Assembly (NCBI GenBank): GCA_030653975.1
Contig: JAURYH010000005.1
Location: 1 to 64,000, forward strand
Length of the DNA stretch: 64,000 bases
Reading direction: 5' to 3'
From: Hydrogenophaga sp.
GTDB lineage: Bacteria; Pseudomonadota; Gammaproteobacteria; Burkholderiales; Burkholderiaceae_C
The first letter of the stretch is position 1, and every line of letters starts with the position of its first letter. The notes below the pieces were generated by a model. That model saw nothing but the letters and a program-made list of their open reading frames with translations. It was not told the origin of the DNA and did no database searches. This document shows positions 27,621 to 35,994 of the stretch, in pieces. The position numbers and the translations under genes are program-made.

Positions 27621-28409
27621 TCAGGGCTCCCACTCCGCCGTGAGAACACCCCCGGTGAGAAACCCGCTGGGCACTTTTTCTTCGCGCTGAAACTTCACCA
27701 GCCCCTCGCCCTGGCAGTACCACTCGCGGCTGATCAGGGGCACGTCGGTGAAGCCGTTGACCGGGTCGGTGTAAAGGTTCAGGCGGGCCTGGCCGACCAC
27801 GCGCAGGCAGGGCTGGTGGGTGCTGCCGTCGGCGAGCTTCACGCTGGCGTCCACCGCTTCGATGCGCCAGGTCATCTGTGCCTTGTGGGTGTACTTCAGG
27901 TCGCGCGGGTGTTCGTTCCTGCGCTGGATCAGGTAGGGCACGGTGGGCGTGGTCCATTCGGTACCGATCTGGTACGGCGCTTTCAGTACCCAGATCGGTT
28001 CGGCGTCGGCCGTGGGCTCGTTGTCGATGTCGGTGCGGGTGGCGATGCGGCGGATGCCTTGTTCGTCTACTTTGAGGTAGTAGCTCACGCCGGCGGAGTG
28101 GTGGCGCACGGCGACGGTCTGGTCCTGGAACGTTTCGGACTGGGCCACGCGCAGGGTCCATTGTTCGGGCTCGCGCGGTTCTTCGCCGGTGTATTGCACG
28201 GTGTAGTCCTGTGTTTCGCCTTCGCGCAGGGGGAACCAGACATTGCCTTGGTTGCTGGGGTTGCAGGCGGTGAGGAAGAGGGTGGCTGCTGTGGCCGCGA
28301 TGGTGGTGGTGATGGGTGAGGTGTGGGCGCGTGGGCCCTCACCCCGACCCTCTCCCGCGAGCGGGAGAGGGGGCAAGACACCGCGGCTGCTTGGGGTGCG
28401 AGCGCTCAT
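27621..28409 (-). CDS. Putative lipoprotein, last gene of the pqq-linked membrane cassette
   Basis: A 262-residue protein of unknown family. ATG 28409 overlaps the stop of the upstream gene (ATGA). A lipobox 'LFLTAC' follows, but 49 residues precede the Cys, and residues about 12-26 ('LPPLPLAGEGRGEGP') are encoded by a family B hairpin repeat inserted between start and signal sequence. The mature domain begins 'NPSNQGNVWFPLREGETQDYTVQY' and looks like a beta-rich periplasmic protein. It would be anchored at the membrane next to the ExbB/ExbD-like pair. Confidence 0.6.
   Translation of the reverse strand: MSARTPSSRGVLPPLPLAGEGRGEGPRAHTSPITTTIAATAATLFLTACNPSNQGNVWFPLREGETQDYTVQYTGEEPREPEQWTLRVAQSETFQDQTVAVRHHSAGVSYYLKVDEQGIRRIATRTDIDNEPTADAEPIWVLKAPYQIGTEWTTPTVPYLIQRRNEHPRDLKYTHKAQMTWRIEAVDASVKLADGSTHQPCLRVVGQARLNLYTDPVNGFTDVPLISREWYCQGEGLVKFQREEKVPSGFLTGGVLTAEWEP
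28336..28373. repeat. Dispersed hairpin repeat, family B, copy 2 (inside a coding region)
   Basis: CCCTCACCCCGACCCTCTCC with the CTCTCCCGC-GAGCGGGAGAG hairpin, in inverted orientation relative to copy 1. It lies within the 5' part of the lipoprotein gene and is translated there. Confidence 0.8.
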
Positions 28410-28930
28410 TTTTCGGGTAACTGGGCACGTGGCAAATCAGACAGCTTGATCTCCACCTTGTCGTTGCTCGCGGGCAGCAGCCAGGCCAGGCCGCCCTGGC
28501 CGCGTTTGGGCTCGGTGCTGCCCATCTGGGTGTTGCCTTCGCGCGCTTTCTTGATGCCGTCGCCGAGGATGCGGTGCAGGTCTCTTTCGTAGGGCAGGCG
28601 AAACACGCGTGGCATCTCCAGCGGCGCGTTGTCTTTCATGGGGTTGACCCAGATGTAGATGGCGCCCTTGTGGCCGCGGCCGGGGCTGGGCTCGTCGAAC
28701 ACGGCCGAGAGCAGCATGAAGCGTTGGGGCAGGGCGTCGTCGCTCGGCCAGCCCGCGATGCCTTGCAGCGTGTGGTGGCCAAAGACATAGAAGCCGCTCA
28801 CCAGCAGCACCATCGCACCCTTCACGGTCCAGGGCCAGCGCGTGGCCAGGCACAGGCAGAGCAGCAGGAACGCGAGCAGCGCGTACACCAGCACGAGCAG
28901 CAGCAACTGGGAAGAGACGGCAGGGATCAT
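28406..28930 (-). CDS. Two-helix membrane protein of unknown function
   Basis: A 174-residue protein. ATG 28930 is chosen because it opens directly into the first helix ('LLLLVLVYALLAFLLLCLCLATRW'), followed by a second ('GAMVLLVSGFYVFGHHTLQGI') and a soluble C-terminal domain ('GHKGAIYIWVNPMKDNAPLEMPRVFRLPYERDLHRILGDGIKKAREG'). I recognise no family. It is third in a four-gene cassette after pqqE and its stop overlaps the lipoprotein start (ATGA). Confidence 0.65.
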   Translation of the reverse strand: MIPAVSSQLLLLVLVYALLAFLLLCLCLATRWPWTVKGAMVLLVSGFYVFGHHTLQGIAGWPSDDALPQRFMLLSAVFDEPSPGRGHKGAIYIWVNPMKDNAPLEMPRVFRLPYERDLHRILGDGIKKAREGNTQMGSTEPKRGQGGLAWLLPASNDKVEIKLSDLPRAQLPEK

Positions 28931-28946
28931 GGTTGTTCTTGTGGGG

Positions 28947-29558
28947 TCAGAGGCCGGAGCGTTGCACGATGGTGAGCGGGCGGGTGTTGAGGTCGATGAC
29001 ATTGCCGCCCTCGTCGATGCTGAAACGCACCAGGGTGCGCTCGTCGCCCTGGGCGGGAATCTGCTGCGTGCCGGTGTAGACGATCTCGGCCTGCGGGTTG
29101 ACCTTCACGACCGCGACCGACACGTCCACCGGCAGTTTGTCCTTGCTCTCGTAGTAGTGGGCGTTGACCACGTACTCACCGGGCACGATGCCCCGCAGGG
29201 TGACGATTTCCTGCCGGATCGGGCTGCTGAACGCGCGGCCGTTCACCAGCACGCTGCTGTTCTTGGCGCCGCGGTCGTCGCGGTCCAGGTGCAGCATGCC
29301 GGCGTCGCGCTGTCGGAACCACAGCGTCTTGCCGCCGGGCTCCAGCACCCAGGCGTCGACGTCGTTGGGGTTGTTGTCGGGCCAGGACACGGTGACCATG
29401 AACTCGGCCTTGGCCGGCACGTCGCCGGCCTTGCGGGCCTTGGGGTTGAACGAGAGCAGGGCGATGACGAAACAGAAGACGAAGGCGATCAACATGTTGA
29501 ACAACATGTCGTAGAACGGATCGGTCTCGGTGTCACGGACCGCTCGACCGATCGCCAT
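28947..29558 (-). CDS. ExbD/TolR/MotB-like membrane-anchored periplasmic protein
   Basis: A 203-residue protein; ATG 29558 has a strong AGGAGA site. A short cytoplasmic N-terminus is followed by one helix with an embedded acid/aromatic pattern ('TDPFYDMLFNMLIAFVFCFVIALLSF') like the proton-carrying helix of ExbD/TolR/MotB. The periplasmic part has 'VSWPDNNPNDVDAWVLEPGGKTLWF' and 'GIVPGEYVVNAHYYES', which recall the DUF2135/YfaP beta-sandwich pattern. The adjacent upstream gene is ExbB/MotA-like, supporting a proton-driven complex. The assignment is by pattern, not by a known family name. Confidence 0.65.
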   Translation of the reverse strand: MAIGRAVRDTETDPFYDMLFNMLIAFVFCFVIALLSFNPKARKAGDVPAKAEFMVTVSWPDNNPNDVDAWVLEPGGKTLWFRQRDAGMLHLDRDDRGAKNSSVLVNGRAFSSPIRQEIVTLRGIVPGEYVVNAHYYESKDKLPVDVSVAVVKVNPQAEIVYTGTQQIPAQGDERTLVRFSIDEGGNVIDLNTRPLTIVQRSGL

Positions 29559-30306
29559 GGGGCGTCTCCTGCGGTGGGGCGGCGGGCTGCGCGAGCCGGG
29601 CGGCCAGGGTGTCGGCCACCAGCGCATCGGCAAAACGGTCGAGCCGCATGAGCTGCAGGCCGAGCAGGATGTTGCCGGTGAGGCCGGTGACGGTGGTGAG
29701 CAGGGCAATGCCGAGGCCGCCGGTGAGGTTCTTGAGCAGCAACGACGACTGGCTGGCGTCGAAGCTGTCCATCTGCCCGAGCTGCAGCGCAAGGATGGAA
29801 AAGCCGATCACCTTGCCCAGCAGACCGAGCTTGAGCTGGATGCCGTTGAGCCACCAGGCCATTTCGTGCGGGCCGTGCGCGCGCTCGCCCAGCACCTGCA
29901 GCCAGATGGAATGGTCGGCGCCGGGCAGTGCGCAGCCCTGTTGGTATTCGGTGCTCCAGCCGGCGGGCGGCGCGGTGGATGATGCCGCGAGCTGCGCGTC
30001 GAGCCGCTGGCGCTGCTGGCCCAGCACCCAGGCGCGGCGCCCGGCCCAGACCGAGCAACCGATGAACAGCAGCACGATGGTGACGGTGAGCCCGGTCGGG
30101 TCGGCTGCCACCAGCCGGTGCCAGGCGCCGGCTTGCCACAGCAGCAGGGCGCCAAACACCAGCAGGCCCATGTAGGCCAGCCAGAGCAGGAACAGGCCGT
30201 GTTCCATGCGCTCCAGCGCGAGTGGGCTGTGGCGCGCTCCCGGGATGCGGCTCACCAGCGCCGCACCGAGCATGCGGTGGTGCGGGGCGCTGGCGGGTGG
30301 GGTCAT
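29533..30306 (-). CDS. ExbB/TolQ/MotA-like proton-channel protein
   Basis: A 257-residue membrane protein starting at ATG 30306, 8 bp after the pqqE stop. It has two N-terminal helices ('LFLLWLAYMGLLVFGALLLW', 'GLTVTIVLLFIGCSVWAG'), a long cytoplasmic loop, then 'GIQLKLGLLGKVIGFSILALQL' and 'KNLTGGLGIALLTTVTGLTGNILLGLQLMRLDRFAD'. The latter matches the ExbB/TolQ/MotA C-terminal helix pair (G-x-x-x-A-L-x-T-T-x-x-G-L). It overlaps the ExbD-like gene by 26 bp. No tonB or tolA-like partner lies alongside. Confidence 0.7.
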   Translation of the reverse strand: MTPPASAPHHRMLGAALVSRIPGARHSPLALERMEHGLFLLWLAYMGLLVFGALLLWQAGAWHRLVAADPTGLTVTIVLLFIGCSVWAGRRAWVLGQQRQRLDAQLAASSTAPPAGWSTEYQQGCALPGADHSIWLQVLGERAHGPHEMAWWLNGIQLKLGLLGKVIGFSILALQLGQMDSFDASQSSLLLKNLTGGLGIALLTTVTGLTGNILLGLQLMRLDRFADALVADTLAARLAQPAAPPQETPHGDRSSGP

Positions 30307-30314
30307 GGGTGGGT

Positions 30315-31469
30315 TCAATCTGCGGGATGCAGGTGGCGCGATTCGGCATCGCTGCGGAACACGATGGGGATGCTGCGTCGCGTGGGCGCCAGCTTCACCA
30401 GCTGCACCACCTTCTCGTGGTGCGGCGACTTGCTGCACACCGGGTCGGCCTCGGTGGCGTCGCCGGTGATCAGGAACGCCTGGCAGCGGCAACCGCCAAA
30501 GTCCTTGTGGCGCTCGTCGCAGGTTCGGCAGGGGGCCTTCATCCAGCTGTCGCCGCGGAAGGCGTTGAAGGCGTTGCTGCGTTGCCAGATCTCGGCGACG
30601 GACGTGTCCTTCACGTTGGGCAGCTGCAGGCCGGGCAGGTCGCGCGCGTTGTGGCAGGGCATGGCCAGGCCGTCGGGCGCGATGGAGAGGAACACCGAGC
30701 CCCAGCCGTTCATGCAGGCCTTGGGCCGTTCTTCAAAGTAGTCGGGCACCACGAACAGCACACGCGTCCTGGGGCCGGTCTTGCCCTCCTGCTCGGCGCG
30801 GAAGCGGTTGACCACCGCCTCGGCCTCCACGAGTTCTTCGCGCGTGGGCATGAGGTGGTCGCGGTTGATCCAGGCCCAGCCGTAGTACTGCGTGTTGGCG
30901 AGTTCGAGGTACTCGGCTTCGAGTGCCACCGCCATCTCGATGATCTTGCCGACGTGCGGCAGGTTGTGCCGGTGCAGCACGCAGTTCATCACCATCGGCC
31001 AGTCGTGTGCCTTGATGAGCCTGGCCACGCGCTGCTTGAGTTCGAAGGTCTTGGTGTGGCTCAAAAAGTCGTTCAGCTCCTTGGTGGAGTCCTGGAACGA
31101 GAGCTGCACGTGGTCGAGTCCGGCGTCCTTCAGTTTCTGCGCGCGAATCGGCGTGAGGCCCACGCCGGAGGTGATGAGGTTGGTGTAGTAGCCCAGGCGG
31201 TGCGCTTCTTGCACCAGTTCTTCCAGGTCGTCGCGCAGCAGCGGTTCGCCACCCGAAAAGCCGAGCTGCGCTGCGCCGAGCTGGCGCGCCTGCTGCATCA
31301 CGTCCACCCACTGCGCGGTGCTCATCTCGGTTTGGATGCGCGCGTGCTGTGTGGGGTTGTAGCAGAACACGCAGTGCAGCGGGCACCGGTAGGTGAGTTC
31401 GGCCAGCAGCCACAGGGGCTGACCGATCACGGGCGGTTTGCCGGTGGGCGCTTCAGTCGATCCAGCCAC
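30315..31469 (-). CDS. pqqE: PqqA peptide cyclase PqqE (radical SAM)
   Basis: A 384-residue radical SAM enzyme that cross-links Glu and Tyr of PqqA. The SAM cluster motif is C-P-L-H-C-V-F-C, and the C-terminal SPASM-type auxiliary clusters are in 'CMNGWGSVFLSIAPDGLAMPCH' and 'CRTCDERHKDFGGCRCQAF'. The start is GTG 31469 (AAGGA upstream), overlapping the 3' end of pqqD by 17 bp; the track's longer form reads into pqqD. It is followed by the four-gene membrane cassette. Confidence 0.96.
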   Translation of the reverse strand: MAGSTEAPTGKPPVIGQPLWLLAELTYRCPLHCVFCYNPTQHARIQTEMSTAQWVDVMQQARQLGAAQLGFSGGEPLLRDDLEELVQEAHRLGYYTNLITSGVGLTPIRAQKLKDAGLDHVQLSFQDSTKELNDFLSHTKTFELKQRVARLIKAHDWPMVMNCVLHRHNLPHVGKIIEMAVALEAEYLELANTQYYGWAWINRDHLMPTREELVEAEAVVNRFRAEQEGKTGPRTRVLFVVPDYFEERPKACMNGWGSVFLSIAPDGLAMPCHNARDLPGLQLPNVKDTSVAEIWQRSNAFNAFRGDSWMKAPCRTCDERHKDFGGCRCQAFLITGDATEADPVCSKSPHHEKVVQLVKLAPTRRSIPIVFRSDAESRHLHPAD

Positions 31470-31728
31470 GGCGTTGTCCTTCTTCCAGAAGCGACCGGAC
31501 TTCGGGCGCCAGGCCCTGCGCGTTGAACGCGGTTTCCAGCTCGGCGACGATGGCGTCGAGCGTGCGTTCGCCATCGCAGCGTTTCAGGATTTCCGCCGCG
31601 CTCGGGTTGAGCTGCACCATGCCTTCGGGATACAGCAGCACCCAGCGGCTCTGCGTTTCCTCGTACTGCAGGCGGAAGCGGCGTGAGAGCTTGGGTCGAT
31701 TCGGCAACGTACTCATCGCAGTGCCCAT
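31453..31728 (-). CDS. pqqD: PQQ biosynthesis peptide chaperone PqqD
   Basis: A 91-residue RRE-fold protein that delivers PqqA to PqqE. Typical features are 'RPKLSRRFRLQYEETQSRWVLLYPEGMVQLNPSAAEILKRCDGERTLDAIVAEL'. Two in-frame ATGs (31728 and 31716) are possible. It overlaps the pqqE start. Confidence 0.94.
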   Translation of the reverse strand: MGTAMSTLPNRPKLSRRFRLQYEETQSRWVLLYPEGMVQLNPSAAEILKRCDGERTLDAIVAELETAFNAQGLAPEVRSLLEEGQRRGWID

Positions 31729-31769
31729 GTTGGTTGTTCGATGCGGTGCAGAAACCTGTCCGGCGTGCG

Positions 31770-31862
31770 TGTCAATCCCAGCACACGCCGAAGATCCGGC
31801 TTTGCCGGTCTAAAGGCGTGGTCCCCCTGGGGGGAAGCCGCGAAGCGGCGCAGGGGGGAGTC
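31770..31862 (-). repeat. Dispersed repeat, family A-prime, copy 1
   Basis: CAGCACACGCCGAAGATCC, then GCCGGT, GGCGTGGTCCCCCTGGGGGGAAGCCGCGAAGCGGCGCAGG. It sits between pqqC and pqqD inside the pqq operon. A near-identical copy is at 40330-40430 and a partial inverted copy at 40086-40145. Confidence 0.8.
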
Positions 31863-31864
31863 AT

Positions 31865-32596
31865 TCATTGACACGCCTTTTCAATCGCGTCCAGCATGGT
31901 CCAGAGGATGTCCAGCTTGAACTGCAGGATGTCCAGCGCGCGGTGCTGCGCTTCTCGCGTGTTGAAGTGGCTGAGCGTGACCTGCAGGCCGTGCTCCACG
32001 TCGCGGCTGGCGAGCGGGATGCGGCTGCGGAAATAGGCCAGGCCGCTGGCCTCGATCCAGGGGTAGTGCGTGGGCCAGGTGGCCAGGCGGTCCTTGTGGA
32101 TCTGCGGCGCGAACATTTCGGTGAGCGAGGAACACACGGCTTCCTGCCACGGCGCCCTGGCCGCAAAATTCACGTACGCGTCGCAGGCGAAACGCACCGC
32201 GGGCGCCACACCCTGCAGCGACCACAGGTCTTCGCGCGATATGCCGACCGCTTCGCCCAAACGCGTCCAGGCTTCGATGCCGCCCGCGGCCGAGCCCTCG
32301 TGGTCGCCATGACCGTCGTGGTCCAGGATGCGTTCGACCCACAGCCGGCGGTGCGCGCGGTCGGGCATGTTGGCGAGGATGGCGGCGTCTTTGCGCGGGA
32401 TGCAGATCTGGTAATAAAAGCGGTTGGCCACCCAGCAGCGGATCTCGTCGGGTGTGCAGCCGCCCGCGTTCATGCGCACGTTGAACGGGTGGTGGATGTG
32501 GTAGCTGCGGCCCTTGTCGCGCAGCTGGGCCTCGAAGGCTTCGGGGCTCCAGGCGGGCAGGTGGCTGTGTTGGCGGATGGCTTGGGCGATTTCCAT
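31865..32596 (-). CDS. pqqC: Pyrroloquinoline-quinone synthase PqqC
   Basis: A 243-residue haem-oxygenase-like all-helical oxidase that performs the last ring closure and eight-electron oxidation to PQQ. Family signatures: '[14 protein letters not shown]', '[25 protein letters not shown]', '[31 protein letters not shown]' and '[15 protein letters not shown]'. It is fully length-matched to the family. The pqqB stop is 10 bp upstream. Confidence 0.97.
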   Translation of the reverse strand: MEIAQAIRQHSHLPAWSPEAFEAQLRDKGRSYHIHHPFNVRMNAGGCTPDEIRCWVANRFYYQICIPRKDAAILANMPDRAHRRLWVERILDHDGHGDHEGSAAGGIEAWTRLGEAVGISREDLWSLQGVAPAVRFACDAYVNFAARAPWQEAVCSSLTEMFAPQIHKDRLATWPTHYPWIEASGLAYFRSRIPLASRDVEHGLQVTLSHFNTREAQHRALDILQFKLDILWTMLDAIEKACQ

Positions 32597-32606
32597 GGCC
32601 GGGGCT

Positions 32607-33524
32607 TCAGAACGTGATGTCCATACCGTCGTGGGCGACCTCGATGCCGTGCGCGGTGAGTTCGGCGCGTTCGTCGGAGTCTTCCACCAGCATGGGGTTG
32701 GTGTTGTTGATGTGGATGAGGACCTTGCGCACGCCGGCGGGCAACTGGTCGAGCTGTTCGATCATGCCGCCCGGGCCGCTCTGTGGCAGGTGGCCCATGT
32801 CGAGCGCGGCCTTGGGCGAGAGACCGAGGCGCTGCATCTCGTCGTCGGTCCAGAAGGTGCCGTCGATCAGCACCACGGCGCAGCCGCTCATGAGCTCGAT
32901 CAGCGCGGGCGTGACCTCCGCCAGGCCGGGCGCGTAGAACGCGCGCTGCTGGGTGGCGGGGTTGGTGATCAGCAGGCCGATGTTGTCACCCGGGCGCGGG
33001 TTGCCGCGGAACGGTGAATACGGCGGCGGCTTGGACGAGAGCGACACGGTCTGCACCTGCAGGCCAGGCAGGCCGGGTACGTTCACCGTGCTGCCGTCGA
33101 TGGGCAGTTCCTGGCGCTGCACGCCGCAGTAGTGCGACAGGATGCCGGTGATCGGGAAGCCGCTGGAGATGTCGGAGAACACCTCGGGCGTGGCCAGCAG
33201 GGGCAGCGGCGTCTGGCGTTCGCGCAGCATCAGCAGGCCGGTGACGTGGTCGATCTGCGCGTCCATCAGCAGCACGGCGGCGATGCCGCTGTCGCGGATG
33301 GCGCGGGCCGGCTGCAGCTCGGGCGCTTCGCGGATCTGGGCCAGGATGTCGGGCGACGCATTGACGAGCAGCCAGTCGGCTCCGTCGGCACTGATGGCGA
33401 TGGACGACTGTGTGCGCGCACGCGCCTGGAGCGTGCCACGGCGAAAGCCGTCGCAGTTGGGGCAGTTGCAGTTCCATTGCGGGAAGCCGCCGCCGGCCGA
33501 TGAGCCGAGAACCCGGATGCGCAT
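32607..33524 (-). CDS. pqqB: PQQ biosynthesis protein PqqB
   Basis: A 305-residue metallo-beta-lactamase-fold protein required for PQQ formation (proposed hydroxylation of the cyclised tyrosine). The N-terminus '[24 protein letters not shown]' contains the conserved cysteine set. '[13 protein letters not shown]' and '[11 protein letters not shown]' follow. ATG 33524 is chosen; the track ORF runs on through pqqA. The region between pqqA and pqqB holds a strong hairpin. Confidence 0.96.
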   Translation of the reverse strand: MRIRVLGSSAGGGFPQWNCNCPNCDGFRRGTLQARARTQSSIAISADGADWLLVNASPDILAQIREAPELQPARAIRDSGIAAVLLMDAQIDHVTGLLMLRERQTPLPLLATPEVFSDISSGFPITGILSHYCGVQRQELPIDGSTVNVPGLPGLQVQTVSLSSKPPPYSPFRGNPRPGDNIGLLITNPATQQRAFYAPGLAEVTPALIELMSGCAVVLIDGTFWTDDEMQRLGLSPKAALDMGHLPQSGPGGMIEQLDQLPAGVRKVLIHINNTNPMLVEDSDERAELTAHGIEVAHDGMDITF

Positions 33525-33559
33525 GGTCGAGCCTGTTGTCCGTTGGGGGTGGGGTGAAG

Positions 33560-33592
33560 AAAAAAGCGCACGGAGGTGGGGCCGTGCGCTTT
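33560..33592 (-). terminator. Intrinsic terminator/attenuator between pqqA and pqqB
   Basis: On the minus strand GCGCACGG - 8-nt loop - CCGTGCGC is followed by TTTTTT. It lies 27 bp after the pqqA stop and before pqqB. It would let pqqA be transcribed in excess over pqqBCDE. Confidence 0.85.
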
Positions 33593-33618
33593 CCTTTCTG
33601 GTCAAAGCCCGTCGCGTT

Positions 33619-33693
33619 TCAGCGGTTGGCGATGTACATCGTGATTTCAAAACCGAAACGCAGGTCGGTGAAAGCGGGGGTGGTCCATTGCAT
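33619..33693 (-). CDS. pqqA: PQQ precursor peptide PqqA
   Basis: A 24-residue peptide missed by the ORF track: [20 protein letters not shown] followed by IANR. The E16-x3-Y20 pair is the Glu/Tyr that becomes the PQQ backbone. ATG 33693 has GGAGAC upstream. It is the first gene of pqqABCDE. Confidence 0.96.
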   Translation of the reverse strand: MQWTTPAFTDLRFGFEITMYIANR

Positions 33694-33726
33694 AGTCTGT
33701 CTCCGGTAGGTGGGTTGGCATGAAAC

Positions 33727-34890
33727 ATGTCTGCTAACTTGTCAGCACCACTGCTCTTCAAGCTGCACCCCATGAACAGCAATATCGATGCCATGAAAGA
33801 CCCATCTAGGGACAACCCTGAGGTGGCGCTTGCCGCGCGTCGGCACAGCGTCTGGCCAGCGCCGGCCTACCTGTCCGTCGGGCGCGGTCACCGCATGGCG
33901 TTTCGCACCGTGGGCAACCCGCAGGGCGCACCCTGGCTGCTGCTGCATGGCGGCCCCGGCAGCAGTTGCCAGCCGGGCATGCTCGCGCCGCTGGACCTGG
34001 CGCGCCAGTGGGCGATCGCGCCCGACCAGCGCGGCTGCGGCGCGAGCCGCCCCAGAGGGAAAACCGCGGCCAGCACCACCCACGCGCTGGTGGCCGATCT
34101 GGAGGCGCTGCGGCAACACCTTGGGGTCGAACGCTGGTCTTTGCTGGCGGGTTCGTGGGGCACGGTGGTGGCCCTGGCCTATGCACGGGCACACCCGCAA
34201 CGGGTGCAGCGCCTGGTGTTGCGCGGCGCGTTTGCGCTCAGCTGGCGCGAGGTGGGCGGGCTGCTGTTGCCGTCTCGGCGGGTGCAACAAACCCTTGGCT
34301 GTGAGGCGGCCTGGCCCGCCGCGCCGGGTGTCTCATTGCCCGCTGTACTGGCCCGGCTGAGACAACTGCTTCAAAGTGGAACACCCGGTGTTGCAGGCCT
34401 GCGCGTGTCGCGGCGCTGGGCCTTGCTGGAGTCGGCCTGCGTCTCGAACGGCATGCGCCGCGCGCTGCGGCAGGCGGTGACGCAGGCAACGCCTGCGCAG
34501 GCCGCCGCAATGCGGCGCGACTGGGCGGCGCTGCGGCGCCGGCAACGAAAGGCGCAGGCCAGCCGACACCGCCGCGCTGCGCGGCCGTCGGACCGGTTGG
34601 CGCTGCACAAATTCCGCATCCAGGCGCATTACCTGCAGCACCGCGGCTTTGTGCGGCCCGGTGCGCTCGATGGCGCCGTGACGGGCCTGGCGCGCCAGGG
34701 GGTGCCGGTGGACTGGGTGCACGGCGCCTGCGACACCGTCTGTCCGCCCGCCAACAGCCGCGCCTGGGCGGCCCTGGGCCGGCGCCTGACATCGAGGCAG
34801 GTCACGCTGACCGAGCCCTTGAGCGGCCACCTGGGCGGCGAGTCGGGCATGCTCGCGGCCTTGCGCGCGGTGGTGAGGAGACCCGGATGA
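33727..34890 (+). CDS. Alpha/beta hydrolase, prolyl iminopeptidase-like (S33 family)
   Basis: A 387-residue protein. It has the oxyanion-hole motif HGGPGSS, 'DQRGCGAS' as in proline iminopeptidases, the nucleophile elbow G-S-W-G-T and the C-terminal His in 'GHLGG'. It starts only 33 bp from divergent pqqA and is followed by a PQQ-associated metallohydrolase, so it may be a peptidase linked to PQQ or quinoprotein maturation (inference). No pqqF is visible in the window. The start is uncertain: ATGs at 33727, 33772 and 33793 all lack a good ribosome-binding site. A long Arg/Ala-rich cap region spans about residues 230-300. Confidence 0.78.
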   Translation: MSANLSAPLLFKLHPMNSNIDAMKDPSRDNPEVALAARRHSVWPAPAYLSVGRGHRMAFRTVGNPQGAPWLLLHGGPGSSCQPGMLAPLDLARQWAIAPDQRGCGASRPRGKTAASTTHALVADLEALRQHLGVERWSLLAGSWGTVVALAYARAHPQRVQRLVLRGAFALSWREVGGLLLPSRRVQQTLGCEAAWPAAPGVSLPAVLARLRQLLQSGTPGVAGLRVSRRWALLESACVSNGMRRALRQAVTQATPAQAAAMRRDWAALRRRQRKAQASRHRRAARPSDRLALHKFRIQAHYLQHRGFVRPGALDGAVTGLARQGVPVDWVHGACDTVCPPANSRAWAALGRRLTSRQVTLTEPLSGHLGGESGMLAALRAVVRRPG

Positions 34891-34946
34891 AGACGCCGCC
34901 GTCCGCGCTCACAGACGCGTCGCACAGCATGCAGGCCCCGCGATGA
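34887..34946 (+). CDS. Possible 19-residue leader/coupling ORF
   Basis: A mini-ORF ([19 protein letters not shown]) whose ATG overlaps the hydrolase stop (ATGA at 34887) and whose stop overlaps the next gene's ATG (ATGA at 34943). GAGGAG precedes it. It has no Glu/Tyr pair like PqqA. It may simply couple translation of the two flanking genes. Confidence 0.35.
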   Translation: MKTPPSALTDASHSMQAPR

Positions 34947-35956
34947 GCAGCGTGTTGCTCCGCTGGCTGATCGCGCTGTTGTGCTTTGGCGGCTTCGTGG
35001 TGCCGTCGCACGCGGCCGACCCGTCAACCGATTGCGGGACGGTTGATGCCGTGCCCTGGCAGCCGATGGCGCCGGGCATCTGGGTCTGGTCCGCGGCCGA
35101 GAACGGCGAGGTGTCGCCCGCCAACGCCGGTCATGTGCTGCCCACCAGCGTGGTGGTGAGCCGCGGCGAGGCACTGGTGATCGACCCCGGCCCGAGCCAG
35201 CGCCACGGCCTGCGCGTGCGCGCGTCGCTCGCCTGCCGTTTCAAGGCGCGTGTGCGATGGCTGGTGAACACCCACGCGCACGCCGAAAACGTGATGGCCA
35301 ACTCGGCTTTTGCCGATCTGCTGGAAGCCGGTCAGCTGGAGATCCTGGCCAGCGCCGCCACGCGCAGTGCCATGCAGCAGCGCTGCCCGGACTGCCTGGC
35401 GAGCCTGACCACCCGCGCCGGTTCGGAGGCGCTGGCGGGCACGCGCACCGTGCTGCCCAACCGCGTGCTGGCGGTGGGCGAGCGGCTGCGCGTGGGTTCA
35501 CTGAGCCTGCGGGTGATGGCCATCGAGCCCGGCCACACCGAAGGCGACCTGGTGCTCTGGAACGCCCGCCACCGCGTGCTGTGGGCCGGTGGCCTGGTGT
35601 ACGACGGGCGGGTGCCCGAGCTCGCGCAGGGCAGCCTGGACGGCTGGCTCGCGGCGCTGCCCCGGCTGCAGGCGTTGCGGCCGCGCCAGGTGCTGGGCAC
35701 TGTGTGGTCCCGCGCGCCAGAGGCAGGCGATCCGCCTCCGGCACTGGCGGCCACGAAAGGCTACCTGACGGCGTTGCGTGCGCGGGTGTTATGGGCGATG
35801 GACGAGGGCCACCAGCCGCAAGAAACCGCCTGGGGCGAACTACCCGCCTACCGCAACTGGGCCGGCTACGAAGCACGCCACGGCTTCAACCTGCAACGCG
35901 CCTGGCGCGAGCTGGAGCCGGTGTGGATGAATCAGGGACCGGTACCGACCAAGTAA
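34943..35956 (+). CDS. Quinoprotein relay system zinc metallohydrolase 2-like protein
   Basis: A 337-residue exported metallo-beta-lactamase-fold protein with a signal peptide (LLRWLIALLCFGGFVVPSHAA). The metal motif is degenerate: 'VNTHAHAENVMAN' has Glu and Asn where the classical H-x-H-x-D-H has Asp and His. 'AIEPGHTEGDLVLW' carries the third His. It pairs with hydrolase 1 (20850-21839), and both families accompany PQQ dehydrogenases and the SoxYZ-like carrier. ATG 34943 overlaps the upstream mini-ORF stop. Confidence 0.88.
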   Translation: MSSVLLRWLIALLCFGGFVVPSHAADPSTDCGTVDAVPWQPMAPGIWVWSAAENGEVSPANAGHVLPTSVVVSRGEALVIDPGPSQRHGLRVRASLACRFKARVRWLVNTHAHAENVMANSAFADLLEAGQLEILASAATRSAMQQRCPDCLASLTTRAGSEALAGTRTVLPNRVLAVGERLRVGSLSLRVMAIEPGHTEGDLVLWNARHRVLWAGGLVYDGRVPELAQGSLDGWLAALPRLQALRPRQVLGTVWSRAPEAGDPPPALAATKGYLTALRARVLWAMDEGHQPQETAWGELPAYRNWAGYEARHGFNLQRAWRELEPVWMNQGPVPTK

Positions 35957-35994
35957 CCCGGCGCGCAATGCCTCCACCCCAGGATGCGGTGGAA

